Shown here: in pieces, positions 40,521-51,600 of the stretch | How positions within the stretch are numbered: the first letter of the stretch is position 1 | Layout: every line of letters begins with the position of its first letter | NCBI GenBank assembly: GCA_027487385.1 | Contig: JAIYDS010000205.1 | Span: 1-64,000 of the forward strand | Length of the DNA: 64,000 bases | Source of the DNA: Acetobacteraceae bacterium | Lineage (GTDB): Bacteria; Pseudomonadota; Alphaproteobacteria; Acetobacterales; Acetobacteraceae | Direction: 5' to 3' | Translations under genes and position numbers: made by a program | Notes under the pieces: model-generated | Told to the model about the DNA's origin: nothing | What the model saw: the letters and a program-made list of their open reading frames with translations, nothing else | The model's database searches: none

Positions 40521-41435
40521 ATGGCGGCCCCCGATCCCAGCTGGAGCGTGGCGATCTTCGGCCGCAACGAGGCCGCCAGCATCGGCGCCTGCATCGCAGC
40601 CCTGGCATTGGCGGCGGAAGGGCGATCGCTGCATCTGACCATCCTGCTGAACGGCACCACGGATGGATCCCACCGCGAGGCCAGCCTCGCGCTGCGCCGC
40701 TGCGGGTTGCCCGGCTCCATCCACGCCATCGCCGAGGCCGACAAGGCCAATGCGGTGAACCAGTTCATCCGGAAGCTGCGCCCCGAGGCCGAAACCTATT
40801 TCTTCGTGGATGCCTATGCGCGGGTGGCGCCGGATGCGCTGCGCCATCTCGCCCAGGCCTTGCTGGATCACCCTGGCGCGCAGGCCGCCGCCGCCGTGCC
40901 GAGCACGGGCCGCAGCGCGGCCCGGCTGCGCGCGGCGATGATCCGGCATCCCGGGCTGCACGGCTCGCTCTTCGCCTTGCGCGGCGGCTTCGTGGCGCGG
41001 ATCGCGGCGCTGGGCCTCGGGCTGCCGGTCGGGCTTTATCGCGGAGACGGGCTGCTCGGCTCCTTCGTGCTGCATGACCTCGATGCCGCCCAGGGCGGCT
41101 GGCATGGCGAGCGGATCGCGGTGGAGCCGCGGGCGACATGGGCCGCGCCACAGTTGCAGCCCTGGCGCTGGCGGGATTGGCGGCGGCAATGGCAGCGGCT
41201 GATCCAGCAGGGGCGTGGCCGGCTGCAATGGGCCGCCATCCGCGCCCGGATCTACCCGGCTGGCTTCGGCGCTTTGCCCGTGGATGCCGATGCCTGTGTG
41301 TTGCAATCCCTCGACGCCGTGCGCCCGCCCAGGCTGTGGCGCGATCCCTTCGCCGCCCTGGCCCTGGCCCGCATGCGCCACGCGCCGTCCCGGCACAGCC
41401 TCACCCCGCGCCTGCTCAGCGAATGGAACATCTGA
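40521..41435 (+). CDS. GT2-like glycosyltransferase
   Basis: WSVAIFGRNEAASIGACIAAL; ETYFFVDAYARVAPDAL. Confidence 0.8.
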   Translation: MAAPDPSWSVAIFGRNEAASIGACIAALALAAEGRSLHLTILLNGTTDGSHREASLALRRCGLPGSIHAIAEADKANAVNQFIRKLRPEAETYFFVDAYARVAPDALRHLAQALLDHPGAQAAAAVPSTGRSAARLRAAMIRHPGLHGSLFALRGGFVARIAALGLGLPVGLYRGDGLLGSFVLHDLDAAQGGWHGERIAVEPRATWAAPQLQPWRWRDWRRQWQRLIQQGRGRLQWAAIRARIYPAGFGALPVDADACVLQSLDAVRPPRLWRDPFAALALARMRHAPSRHSLTPRLLSEWNI

Positions 41436-41440
41436 TGAGA

Positions 41441-42448
41441 TCAGCGCAGCCGCGCCACCATGCCGCGCCAGGACCAGGGCCGCACCAGCTCCACCCACCA
41501 GAGCGCCTGGCTGCCCTGGCTGAGGCTGAGCTTGTAGCGATCCGCACCGCCCAGGAAGTCATAGACGCTGTCCCCGGCAGCCAGCGCGCGCTCGATGGCC
41601 AGGTGGTGGCTGGTCAGGCCGGGCTTGCCATGACGGCCCGCGCCGGCCAGGTCGAAGCCGCTCTGATAGGCATGCACGCGCCCCTGGTGGCGGAGATTGT
41701 AAAGGTAGCCGACATCGCCGCCGCCGGCGCTGATGCGCAGCAGCTCGACCTCGCCGCGCGGATGCGCCGCCGTGATCAGCGCCGCGTGGAAGCGCCGCAT
41801 CCAGGCGCCGGCAAAGGCGCCGGACTGGCCGCGCGCTTCCCAGCTTCTTTGATGCAGCGGCAGCATCGCGGCGAAGCCGGCCAGCGGGTCCGCGCAACAG
41901 CTGAGCGTGAGTTCCCCCTGCGCCGCATAGTAGCGATCCGAGCGCCGGATCTGCTGGCGCGCATTGGCGCTGCACAGGCCCAGGGCGCCTTGCCCGACCG
42001 CGCGCAGCGCCACGAGATCGGCAAAGGGCGCCTCACGCCGCTGGGCACGCCAGGTGGTGCCGGCCACCGCTTCGGCGGCAACGCCGCTCAGCACCAGCCG
42101 CCGCACCCCGCTCACATTCCAGGCCGCGCGCAGCAGCGCCGCGCCGATGGCGGGCGGGGCGAGCGGCGCATTGTGCTCGATGAAGGGCGCGTCCAGCGCG
42201 GGGTCGCCGCTTTCCGCCAGGCACAGACGATCACCGCGCCGGTTGAACAGCGCGAGGCCCAGCAGGCGGCCATCCTGCTCCGCCCTCAGCAGCACCGGGT
42301 CGGGGTAGCGCTCCTCGGCCAGGCAACCCACCCAGCTCCAGGATTGGAAAAAGCCGTGCCCCGCCACCTCGGGCTCAAGCGCTCGCCACAGGCGGCCCAG
42401 CGCCGCGAAATCCTTGACCGGCGAGAGATGGATCTGCACAGCCCCCAC
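41441..42448 (-). CDS. GNAT/FemAB-like acyltransferase
   Basis: ANARQQIRRSDRYYAAQG; HHLAIERALAAGDSVYDFLGGADRYKLSLSQG. Confidence 0.8.
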   Translation of the reverse strand: MGAVQIHLSPVKDFAALGRLWRALEPEVAGHGFFQSWSWVGCLAEERYPDPVLLRAEQDGRLLGLALFNRRGDRLCLAESGDPALDAPFIEHNAPLAPPAIGAALLRAAWNVSGVRRLVLSGVAAEAVAGTTWRAQRREAPFADLVALRAVGQGALGLCSANARQQIRRSDRYYAAQGELTLSCCADPLAGFAAMLPLHQRSWEARGQSGAFAGAWMRRFHAALITAAHPRGEVELLRISAGGGDVGYLYNLRHQGRVHAYQSGFDLAGAGRHGKPGLTSHHLAIERALAAGDSVYDFLGGADRYKLSLSQGSQALWWVELVRPWSWRGMVARLR

Positions 42449-42468
42449 CCTGCGGCGAAGCGCGGCGC

Positions 42469-44673
42469 ATGACCAGCCCGCGGCGCGTCCTGCATGTGCT
42501 GAAGAGCTATCGCCCGCAATTCACCGGCGAGGGCGTCTTCCTCGAACGCTCGAGCGCCGTGATGCAGGAGCTCGCGCGCGATGTGACGCATGAGCTGCTG
42601 GTGACCCATACGCCCCGACCTGAGGCCACGGCCTGGTGCGGCACGCTGGCGCGCGTCACCTGGCTCACCACCGGACCAGTGGGGGATCTGCGGCGCGAGG
42701 CGATGCTCTGCTGGTGGTTCCTGCGCCACCTGCATCGCTATGAGGTGGTGCATTTCCGCACCCATGCGGATTGGTATTTCCTGAGCTATGCGATGACGAA
42801 GCTCGCCGGGCGGCGCCTGCTGCTCTCGGCGACGTTGGATGACAGCCTGCCTGTGCTGATCGGGCATTACCGGCCGCTCTGGCGGCAGCTTGCGGCGCGG
42901 GGCTTTCGGCTCTTCGACGGCTTCATCAGCATCAGCCCGCGGCTGCATGCGCAAAGCGCGGCGGTGGCGGCCGCACCTTGCCACCTCCTGCCCTGCGGCA
43001 TCACCGTGCCCGCAGCCCAACCCGGCGAGCGCGCGCGGATGCGGCGTGAACTCGGCCTCAGCGCGGGCGACCCACTGCTGATCTTCGTCGGCGGTCTCTG
43101 CGCGCGGAAGGATCCGGCGACGCTGATCGCCGCCATGCCCGCCATCCTCGCGCAGCATCCGGGTGCGAAGCTGCTGCTGGTCGGACCCGCGTTGGAGCCG
43201 GATCATGTGCGGGCCCTGGAAGCGGCCGCGCGGCCCTTGTGCGGCGCCGTGATCTTCGCGGGCGAGCAAAGCAACCCGCACCCGTGGTTCGCCGCCGCCG
43301 ACATTCTGGTCTTCGCCTCGCGCCTCGAAGGCTTCGGTACGGTAGTGCCCGAGGCGATGGCTCATGGCCTGCCCGTCGTCGCGCGCCGCCTGCCGGGCGT
43401 GAATGACGGCTTCGTGCTGGAGGGCGAGACCGGCCTCCTGTTTGACGATGCGGCCGGCTACCTCGCCGCCGTCCTGCGCCTCGCGGCCTCGCCCGAACTG
43501 CGTGCGCGCATGGGCCGTGCCGGGGCCGCGCTGGTCGCGCGCGAGTTCGACATGGCGCGCATTGCCACGGGTTATCTCGCTCTCTACGGCATGGCCGATG
43601 CCGTGCGGCCGCTCGACGCGCCGGAAACCAGGCTGGCCGCCACCGCCTCCATCCCCGATCGCCGCTTCCACAGCCCGGTTCCCGTCACCGAACCCGCCCG
43701 CCTCATCACCATGGTGGATGCGGAGGAGGCCTTCGACTGGTCCCGGCCTTTCTCGCGCGAGGCGCGGGACGTCAGCTCCATGCGCCACCAGCATCTGGCG
43801 CATCGCGTCTTCGAGCGGCATGGGGTGGTGCCCGTCTATCTCGCCGATCATCCCGTGGTCGCGCAGGATGACGGCCGCGCGCCGCTGCAGGAATTGCTGC
43901 GCGGCCGGCATTGCGAGATCGGCGCGCAGCTGCACCCTTGGGTGACGCCACCCTTCACCGAGGCGATGGAGCCCGGCAACAGCTTTGCCGGCAACCTTCC
44001 CGTGGCGATCGAGGTCGCCAAGGCCCGCACGTTGACCGAGGCTTTAGGCGCGACCTTTGGCCAGCACCCGCTGATCTATCGCACCGGCCGCTTCGGCGTC
44101 GGCCCGCGCACGGCAGATATCCTGAAGCATCTGGGCTATGCGGCCGATAGCAGCGTCGCCGCCTGCTGGCCGCCCGGCATGGCCCGCGGCGATGCCGAAG
44201 CCTGGCGCTCCGGCCAGGCGCCCTATTGGGTGGATCGGGACCGGACGTTGATGGAAATCCCGGTCACCGCCGCCCTGGTCGGCCGGCTGGACGGGCGGCT
44301 CGGCCGGCGCCTGGCTCCCCTGCTGTTCCACCCCGCCGCTGAGCGGCTGCGCCTACCGGGCCTGGCCGCGCGCATGGGCCTCATGGAGCGCATCCGCCTG
44401 ACGCCCGAGGGCATGACGCTGGAGGAAGCAAAGCGCCTGACGCGCGCGCTGCATGCGGCCGGGCAGCGCGTCTTCGTGCTCACCTACCACTCGCCTTCGC
44501 TGGTGCCGGGCAATACGCCCTATGTCCGCACGCTCGCCGAGCGCGAGGCCTTCCTCGCCTGGCTCGACGGCTATTACAGCTTCTTCCGCGAGGAGATCGG
44601 TGGCCGCAGCGCAAGCTGGCGGGAGATCCGCTATCCCGCTGAGGCCGCGCCGCAGCGGGTGGCCGCGGAATGA
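42469..44673 (+). CDS. Fusion protein: GT4 glycosyltransferase plus C-terminal WalW/polysaccharide deacetylase-like domain
   Basis: N-term RRVLHVLKSYRPQFTGEG...IFVGGLCARKDPATLIAAMP; C-term RLITMVDAEEAFDW...GAQLHPWVTPPF...VFVLTYHSPSLVPGNTPYV. Confidence 0.85.
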   Translation: MTSPRRVLHVLKSYRPQFTGEGVFLERSSAVMQELARDVTHELLVTHTPRPEATAWCGTLARVTWLTTGPVGDLRREAMLCWWFLRHLHRYEVVHFRTHADWYFLSYAMTKLAGRRLLLSATLDDSLPVLIGHYRPLWRQLAARGFRLFDGFISISPRLHAQSAAVAAAPCHLLPCGITVPAAQPGERARMRRELGLSAGDPLLIFVGGLCARKDPATLIAAMPAILAQHPGAKLLLVGPALEPDHVRALEAAARPLCGAVIFAGEQSNPHPWFAAADILVFASRLEGFGTVVPEAMAHGLPVVARRLPGVNDGFVLEGETGLLFDDAAGYLAAVLRLAASPELRARMGRAGAALVAREFDMARIATGYLALYGMADAVRPLDAPETRLAATASIPDRRFHSPVPVTEPARLITMVDAEEAFDWSRPFSREARDVSSMRHQHLAHRVFERHGVVPVYLADHPVVAQDDGRAPLQELLRGRHCEIGAQLHPWVTPPFTEAMEPGNSFAGNLPVAIEVAKARTLTEALGATFGQHPLIYRTGRFGVGPRTADILKHLGYAADSSVAACWPPGMARGDAEAWRSGQAPYWVDRDRTLMEIPVTAALVGRLDGRLGRRLAPLLFHPAAERLRLPGLAARMGLMERIRLTPEGMTLEEAKRLTRALHAAGQRVFVLTYHSPSLVPGNTPYVRTLAEREAFLAWLDGYYSFFREEIGGRSASWREIRYPAEAAPQRVAAE

Positions 44674-45410
44674 GCATCCCCTGGCGACACACCCTGCCGG
44701 CACTCACGCTTCCGCCGATGCTGCTCGTGCTCTGCTGCCTCGTCTGCGGGCTGCTCGCCTGGCGCGGGCGGCGGCTGGCGGGTCTGGTAGGCGCGGCCTC
44801 TGCGCTGGCGCTGCTGCTGCTGGCGACGCCCGCGCTCGCGGGCCTGCTGCGCTGGACGCTGGAGCGCGAGGTGACGCTGCCATCGGCGGCGAGCGCACCG
44901 CCCACCGCCATCATCATCCTCGGGGCCGAGGTCACGCCGGGCCCGGATGGCCCGATGGTGGGCCCGCTGACGCTCGAGCGGCTGCGTGCGGGCGCCGCGC
45001 TGCATCGGCGCATGGGCTGGCCCATCCTGGTCACGGGCGGTGTGCTGGCCCCGGGCGATCCGCCGCTGGCGCGGCTCATGGCGCTGAGCCTCGCCGAGGA
45101 TTTCGGCGTGACCACGCGCTGGATCGAAGCGCGCGCCGCCAATACGGCGGAGAACGCCGCCTTCAGCGCGGCCATGCTGCAGGCCGAGGGCATCACCAGC
45201 GCCTATCTCGTCAGCCATGCCTGGCATGTCCCGCGCGCGATGGATGGCTTCGCGCGCGGCAGCCTGAGCGTGACGCCGGCGCCGCTCTCGCTCACCCCCG
45301 TCTCGATGACACGCATGACCGACTGGCTGCCGCGGCCCGATCACCTGGCCGAAAGCTGGTACGCGCTGCGCGAATGGGCAGGGAGGCTTGTTCATGTCCT
45401 GCAAGGTTGA
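44670..45410 (+). CDS. YdcF/DUF218-family membrane protein
   Basis: TAIIILGAEVTPGPDG; LVTGG; NTAENAAFSAAML; YLVSHAWHVPRAM. Confidence 0.88.
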   Translation: MSIPWRHTLPALTLPPMLLVLCCLVCGLLAWRGRRLAGLVGAASALALLLLATPALAGLLRWTLEREVTLPSAASAPPTAIIILGAEVTPGPDGPMVGPLTLERLRAGAALHRRMGWPILVTGGVLAPGDPPLARLMALSLAEDFGVTTRWIEARAANTAENAAFSAAMLQAEGITSAYLVSHAWHVPRAMDGFARGSLSVTPAPLSLTPVSMTRMTDWLPRPDHLAESWYALREWAGRLVHVLQG

Positions 45411-46431
45411 GGGTGGGCCCCTGCCGGCCTGGTGCGAGCCGCATCTGGCCCCACCGGATGCTCCGGATTTCTTCGCCAGCCGCGCCTGGTACGACACGCT
45501 CCTGGCGCATGCCCTGCCGCCGGGGGCGGAACCCTGGCTGGCCCGCTGCGGCGAGGCCCTGCTGGTGCCCCTGCTGCGCCAGGGCGGGCGGCTCGGCGCG
45601 CTCGTCACGCCCTATAGTCTCGAATGGCGGCCCCTGCCGGCGCGTCACGCGAGCCCGGCCATGCTGCGCGCGGCGGGGCGGGAGCTGGCCCGCCTGCTGG
45701 CGCGACGGGCACCGACACGGCTGGAGGCGCTGGATGCGGAGACGCCGGGCCTCGAGGACACCCTGGAGGGTCTGCGGGAGGGCGGCTTCGCCATCAGCCG
45801 CTACCGGCATTTCGGGAATTGGCATGAGGCGCTGACACCCGGCGCCGGCTGGCCCGGCTACCTCGCTGTCCGTCCCTCGGCGCTGCGCGCGACCATCCTG
45901 CGCCGCACCGCCGCCATGCTCCGCCATGGCCATCTCTCCCGGCATGATGCGCCCGGGCCAGGGCTGGAGCGCGGCATCCTCGCCTATGCCGAGGTGCGCG
46001 GGCGCAGCTGGAAGCCGTTGGAGCCCTTCCCCGACTTCGACGCGGCGCTGCTGCGCGCCACGGCCGCCATCGGCGCGCTGCGCCTGGGCGTGCTCTGGGG
46101 CCCGGATGGGCAACCCATCGCGGCGCAATACTGGGTGCTGACCGGCGGGCGGGCGATGCTGCTCAAGCTCGCCCATGTGCGCGACGCGAAGGCGGCCTCG
46201 CCCGGCACGGTGCTGACCGGGCTGATGATCCGCCACCTCATCGAGGTGGATGGCGCCACCGCCCTTGATTTCGGCCGCGGCGACGATGCCTACAAGCAGC
46301 TCTGGTGCGGGCGGCGGCGGCAGCGCATCGGGTTGATCCTGAGCGATCCCTGGCATCCCGCCGGCCTGTTGCAGATGGCGCGAGAGGCGGCGCAGCGCGG
46401 GCGGGACCTGCTGCTCAGGCGCGCGGCATGA
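45394..46431 (+). CDS. GNAT-family acyltransferase
   Basis: IRHLIEVDGATALDFGRGDDAYKQLWCGRRRQRIGL; locus context. Confidence 0.8.
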   Translation: MSCKVEGGPLPAWCEPHLAPPDAPDFFASRAWYDTLLAHALPPGAEPWLARCGEALLVPLLRQGGRLGALVTPYSLEWRPLPARHASPAMLRAAGRELARLLARRAPTRLEALDAETPGLEDTLEGLREGGFAISRYRHFGNWHEALTPGAGWPGYLAVRPSALRATILRRTAAMLRHGHLSRHDAPGPGLERGILAYAEVRGRSWKPLEPFPDFDAALLRATAAIGALRLGVLWGPDGQPIAAQYWVLTGGRAMLLKLAHVRDAKAASPGTVLTGLMIRHLIEVDGATALDFGRGDDAYKQLWCGRRRQRIGLILSDPWHPAGLLQMAREAAQRGRDLLLRRAA

Positions 46432-47561
46432 GGATCCTCTACAGCCACCGCATCCGCTCGCGCGATGGCCAGGCGGTGCATCTGGAAGCCATGGTAGGTG
46501 CCTTGCGCGCCGCCGGCCATGAGGTGCGGGTGAGCGGTCCGGAGAGCTTCGCCGGCACGGCGTTGGGCGGCAGCAGCCGGTTGCTGGATGCGCTGCGCCA
46601 GCGCCTGCCGGGCTGGCTCGGCGAGGTGGCGGAGATGGCCTATGCGATCCCGGCCGCTTGGCGGCTGGACCGCGCCGCACGCGCCTTTCGCCCGGATGTG
46701 ATCTATGAGCGCGCGAACCTGTTCCATCTCGCCGGCGCCTGGGTCGCGGGGTGGCGCGGGCTGCCGCTGCTGCTGGAGGTTAATTCGCCCCTGGCGGAGG
46801 AGCGCGCGGTGCATGGCCGGCTCTCGCTGCGCCGCATCGCCGGGGCGGCGGAGCGGCTGGTCTGGCGCCGTGCCAGCCATGTACTGCCGGTGACGGAGGT
46901 GCTGGCCACGCATCTGCGTCAAGCGGGCGTGGCGGAGGCGCGCATCAGCGTCATTCCGAACGGGATCACGCCGGCAGATTTCGCGGCCGAGCCGGCGCGC
47001 GCGGCAGGCCCGGTCGTCACCCTCGGCTTCATCGGCTTCCTGCGCGAGTGGCACGGCATGGATCGCGTGCTGGCTGCCATGGCCCGCGAGGCTGGCGCGC
47101 GGGAACTGGTGCTGCGCATCGTGGGCGACGGCCCGGCCCTGGCGGCGCTGCGGGTGCAGGCCGCCGCATTGGAGCTTGGCGCGCGCGTCGCCTTCCTGGG
47201 GCTGGCTTCCCGTGCCGAGGTGCCGGGCCTCATCGCCGGCTTCGATATCGCGCTGCAGCCCGCCGCCGTGGCCTATGCCTGCCCGCTCAAGATCCTGGAA
47301 TACATGGCCGCCGGCTGTGCCATCGTGGCGCCCGACCAGCCCAATCTCCGCGAATTGCTGGAGGATGGCCGCAACGCCCTGCTCTTCGACACGGGCGATC
47401 CCGAGGCGATGTGGCGCGCCATCCTCGCCCTGGCCGGCGATCCGGCGCTGCGGGCCGGGCTGGGCGCCGCCGCGCGCGCCGATATCGCGCGCCGGGGGCT
47501 GAGCTGGGCGGCGCTGGCGGGGCGCGTGGTCGCATTGGCCGAGGCGGCGCGCCCGCGATGA
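46428..47561 (+). CDS. GT4 glycosyltransferase, exosortase A-associated
   Basis: MRILYSHRIRSRDGQAVHLEAMVGALRAAGHEV; LKILEYMAAGCAIVAPDQPNLREL. Confidence 0.88.
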   Translation: MRILYSHRIRSRDGQAVHLEAMVGALRAAGHEVRVSGPESFAGTALGGSSRLLDALRQRLPGWLGEVAEMAYAIPAAWRLDRAARAFRPDVIYERANLFHLAGAWVAGWRGLPLLLEVNSPLAEERAVHGRLSLRRIAGAAERLVWRRASHVLPVTEVLATHLRQAGVAEARISVIPNGITPADFAAEPARAAGPVVTLGFIGFLREWHGMDRVLAAMAREAGARELVLRIVGDGPALAALRVQAAALELGARVAFLGLASRAEVPGLIAGFDIALQPAAVAYACPLKILEYMAAGCAIVAPDQPNLRELLEDGRNALLFDTGDPEAMWRAILALAGDPALRAGLGAAARADIARRGLSWAALAGRVVALAEAARPR

Positions 47562-48643
47562 GCGAGGCGCCCCTCCTGCTGCACGTCTTCCCGAGCTTTG
47601 CCGTGGGCGGGGCACAGGTGCGCCTGGCTGCCATCGCCAATCGCTTTCCGGGGCGCTGGCGCCATGTGGTGGTGGCGCTGGATGGCAACACGGCCTGCGC
47701 CGCCCGGGTGCGGCCAGAGGTGGGCCTGCGCTGCATCGCCCCGCCTTACGCCGCCGGCGCCGGGCTGGCCGCGCGGCTCTGGGCGATCACCCGGCTGTTG
47801 CGCGGGCGACGCCCGGCGCTGCTGGTCACCAGCAACTGGGGCAGCATGGAATGGGCTCTGGCCAACCGCCTCGCCGCCCGACCGCATCTGCATCTGGAGG
47901 ATGGCTTCGGCCCGGAGGAGCACAGCGCCCAACTCCCGCGCCGCGTGCGGGCCCGCCGGCTCATCCTGCGATGGAGCCAGGTGGTGCTCCCCTCGGAGAC
48001 GCTGCTGGAGCTGGCCACCGGCTGCTGGAAGCTGGCGCCGGCGCGCTGCCGGCTGATCCCCAATGGCGTGGATCTGCGCCGGCTGCATCCGGCGGCGAAG
48101 TCGCCCGGCCTGGTGATCGGCACCACCGCCGCGCTGCGGCCGGAGAAGAATCTCGGCCGGCTGCTGCGCGCGGTGGCGCTCATGCAGGCCGACCTGCCCG
48201 GGTTGCGGCTGGACATCCTGGGCGACGGGCCCGAGCGGCCTATCCTGGCAGCGCTCGCGATCCGCCTCGGCATCGCCGATCGCACGCGTTTTCTCGGGCA
48301 TGTGGCGGACCCGGCCGCGCTGCTGCGCGGCATGGATGTCTTCGCCCTCTCCTCCGACACGGAGCAGATGCCCTTCGCCGTGCTGGAAGCCATGGCGAGC
48401 GGCCTGGCCGTTGCCAGCACGGATGTGGGCGATGTGCGCGCGATGCTGGCGGCGGAGAACCGGCGCTTCGTCACGCCACTGACCGATTCGGGAATGGCGG
48501 AGGCCTTGCACACCCTGTTGCGCGATCCCGCGCTGCGCGCGCGCATGGGCCAGGCCAATCGCGCGCGGGCCGAGGCGGTGTATGATGAGGAGGCGATGTT
48601 CCAGGCCCATGCCGTGCTGATGGACCGCCTGGCCCGTCCCTGA
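47558..48643 (+). CDS. GT4 glycosyltransferase
   Basis: HVFPSFAVGGAQVRLAAIANRF; SSDTEQMPFAVLEAMASGLAVASTDVGDV. Confidence 0.9.
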   Translation: MSEAPLLLHVFPSFAVGGAQVRLAAIANRFPGRWRHVVVALDGNTACAARVRPEVGLRCIAPPYAAGAGLAARLWAITRLLRGRRPALLVTSNWGSMEWALANRLAARPHLHLEDGFGPEEHSAQLPRRVRARRLILRWSQVVLPSETLLELATGCWKLAPARCRLIPNGVDLRRLHPAAKSPGLVIGTTAALRPEKNLGRLLRAVALMQADLPGLRLDILGDGPERPILAALAIRLGIADRTRFLGHVADPAALLRGMDVFALSSDTEQMPFAVLEAMASGLAVASTDVGDVRAMLAAENRRFVTPLTDSGMAEALHTLLRDPALRARMGQANRARAEAVYDEEAMFQAHAVLMDRLARP

Positions 48644-48682
48644 CCGCCGCAGCCCGCGGTGTCGCGCCCCCGGTTTCGGCGC

Positions 48683-51600
48683 TCAGCCTTTCGCGTCCGG
48701 CGTCGCCGCCGCCACCGCCAGCCGTGCCAGGGCCGGGAGCGAGCGCGAGCCGGTGGCATGCATGATGGCCGCACGATGTGCCTCCACCGTGCGCTGGCTG
48801 ATGCCGAGATCGGCGGCGATGTTCTTGCTCGGCTGGCCGGCCAGCACGCGGTCCATCACCATGCGCTGGCGCGGCGTGAGCCGCCCGATCAGCGCGGCCG
48901 CGGCGCGCCGGTCGGCCGCCTGCTGACCAAGATCCTGCGACTGCCGCAGCGCATCGGCGATCACCGCCAGGAGCTTCGCGACCTCGACGGGTTTCTCGAC
49001 GAAATCCGTGGCGCCGGCCTTGATCGCGCGCACCGCCGCCGGAACATCGCTGAAGCCGGTGATCATGATGGCCGGCGTCGCGTCGCCGCGCTCCCGCAGC
49101 AGGGTCAGCAGCTCATACCCGCTCATCCCCGGCAGCTTCGCGTCAATCAGCACGCAGCCGCACGCCTCGCCGCCGGGCGGCTGCGCGGCGAGGAAGGCTT
49201 CCGCCGTGGCATGGTCCTCGACCATGTAGTGCTCCCGTTCCAGCATCCCGCGCATCGCGGCACGGAGCAGCGGGTCATCATCCACCACATGCACGGTGCA
49301 GCCCGCCTCGGCCGCCGGGCTGGCCGGCGGGGCGGCCAGAAGCTGCCGCGCCAGGGCCAGCAGGTCGGCCGGCTTCACCGGCTTGCGCAGCTGGATGCAT
49401 TCGAGCCGCGCGATGGCCTGCTGCGTCTCGGGCGAGATGTCGCCGGTCAGGATCACCACGGGCAGAGAGCCCCCGGCGGCGGCGCGCAACCGCGTGGCGG
49501 CATCGAGGCCGGTCATGCCGCCCGGCAGGTTGAAATCCGCCAGCACCAGCTGCGGCCCGAAGCCCGCCTCCCGCGCCAGCGCGAGGCCCGAGGCTCCGTC
49601 CGCCGCGCCCCGCGCGTCATGCCCCTCGGCGATCAGGGTGCTCACCAGCAGCCCGCGCAGATCCGCGTCATCCTCGATCACGAGGATGCTGCCGCACCGC
49701 GGCGGAAGGGCCGGGATGCTCTCGGCCGGGAGCGGCGGCGCCGGGACGATGCGGGCCTCCAGCGCGAAGACCGAGCCATGCCCGAGGCGGGACCGCACCT
49801 GCAGGCGGTGCCCCAGCAGCATCGCCAGGCGCTGGACGATGGAGAGGCCGAGGCCGAGCCCGCCCTGCCGCTCGCGCGGCAGCTTCCGGATCTGCTGGTA
49901 CTCGCCGAAGATCGTCTGCAGATCCTTCGCCGCGATGCCGATGCCGGTGTCCCAGACCTCGATCTGGAGAATTCCCTCGCGCTGCCGGCAGCCCAGCAGG
50001 ATGCGGCCCCTCGGCGTGTATTTCAGCGCGTTGCCCAGCAGGTTGCGCAGCATCAGCTCGAGCAGGGTCGCATCGGTCTCGACCGCAAGGCTGGAGGACA
50101 CGACGCGCAGCTCCAACCCCTGCGCCGTGGCGAGGTAGCCGAATTCCTCGCGCAGCTTCTCCAGCAGGGGCGCGATGCGGAACGGCGCATGCGTGGGCAC
50201 CAGCGTGCCGGAGCCCACCGGATCCGTGTCGAGCAGCGTGTTCAGCATGCCGCCCATCGCCGTCAGCGCGGGCTCCAGCAGGCGCACCAGGCGCGTTGCA
50301 TCGGCGCCCTCCACGCTGCGTGCCAGCATGGCCTGCAGCAGGATCAGGGTCTGGAGCGGCTGGCGCAGATCATGGCTCGCGGCGCTGAGGAATTGCGACT
50401 TGGCGGCATTGGCGGCATCGGCCAGGCGCCGCGCCTCTTCCAGGGCCTCGGCGATCTCCTTGCGGGCGGTGATGTCGCCGTAGGTGATCACCACGCCGTC
50501 CACCTGGCCATCCTGCGTTCGATAGGGCAGGACATGGCGCAGCAGCCAGAGCCCGGCCACGGTGCGGATTTCCCGCGCCGCCGGCGCTTCGCCCCGCAGC
50601 ACCGCGTTCACATCCGCCAGCATGTCCTCATCCGGGGCTAGCGCGCGGAGATCCGCCAGTGGGCGCCCGATATCGCCCGCCAGCAGGTTGAAGACCGTGC
50701 GTGTCGCCGGGGTGAAGAAGCGGATGCGCAGCTTCGGGTCGAGGAAGAGCGTCGCCACATCGGTGCTGTAGAGCACGTTCTGCAGATCATTCGAGGTGGT
50801 GCGGCTGCGCTCCAGCGTCTCCTGCAGCTGGCCGTTCAGCGCGGTCAGCTCCTCGTTGAGGGATTGCAGCTCCTCCTTGGAGGTCAGCAACTCCTCATTG
50901 GTGGATTGATACTCCTCATTGGCGGAGAGGGTCTCCTCGTTGATGCTGCGCTGCTCCTCGCCGGACAGCTCCAGCTGGCGGATGGCGTTGCGCAGCTCGG
51001 CGCGGGTTTCCTCCAATTCGCGCTCCAGCGTCGCGACGCGCGGGCTCCCCTTCCGCCCCGAATCAGGGAGGGCTGGCCCGCCGGGTATCTCGACGAAGCA
51101 GACCAGCAGCATCTCATCCGGCTCGGTCGTGATGCCGCGGGCATCGATCCTGAGCCGGCTGCCGCCCGCGCCAGACGCGGCCTCGGTCACGCTGGTCGGC
51201 GCCCCGCTCTCGCGCGCCTGCTGGATCACCAGGCGCAGCTTGGCGCGCAGGCCGGGGCGCGCGAGCAGGAGCAGATCCTGCGTCGGCTGCCCCGAGGGGT
51301 GGGAGAGGTATTGCTCGACTGCGCCCATGGAGTAGAGGCAGTTGTTGTTCCGGTCGAGCAGCACGGCGGCCGGCGAATGGCTCTCCAGCACGAGGCGACG
51401 ACAGAGGTCGGCCAGGCGCATCTGGCGCGATGTGATCCGCCCGCCCTGCGGCCCGCCCCGCCCGCCCTCGCCGATCAGGTTGAGGGAGCTCACCTCGATG
51501 CTGCGGCTCTCCTTCCCGCGGCGCCAGAGGCGCTCGGATTTCGCCACGGGGTGGAAGCCGGCCTCGGCCTGGCCCAGCGCCTCCGCATTGCCCAGCAGCA

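Noticed and set aside
38561-40768. 735-aa minus-strand ORF
   Set aside because: Antisense to amidotransferase and flippase genes; composition typical of shadow ORFs
48659-50641. 660-aa plus-strand ORF opposite the CheB/CheR hybrid
   Set aside because: Antisense to a clear multidomain protein; no motifs
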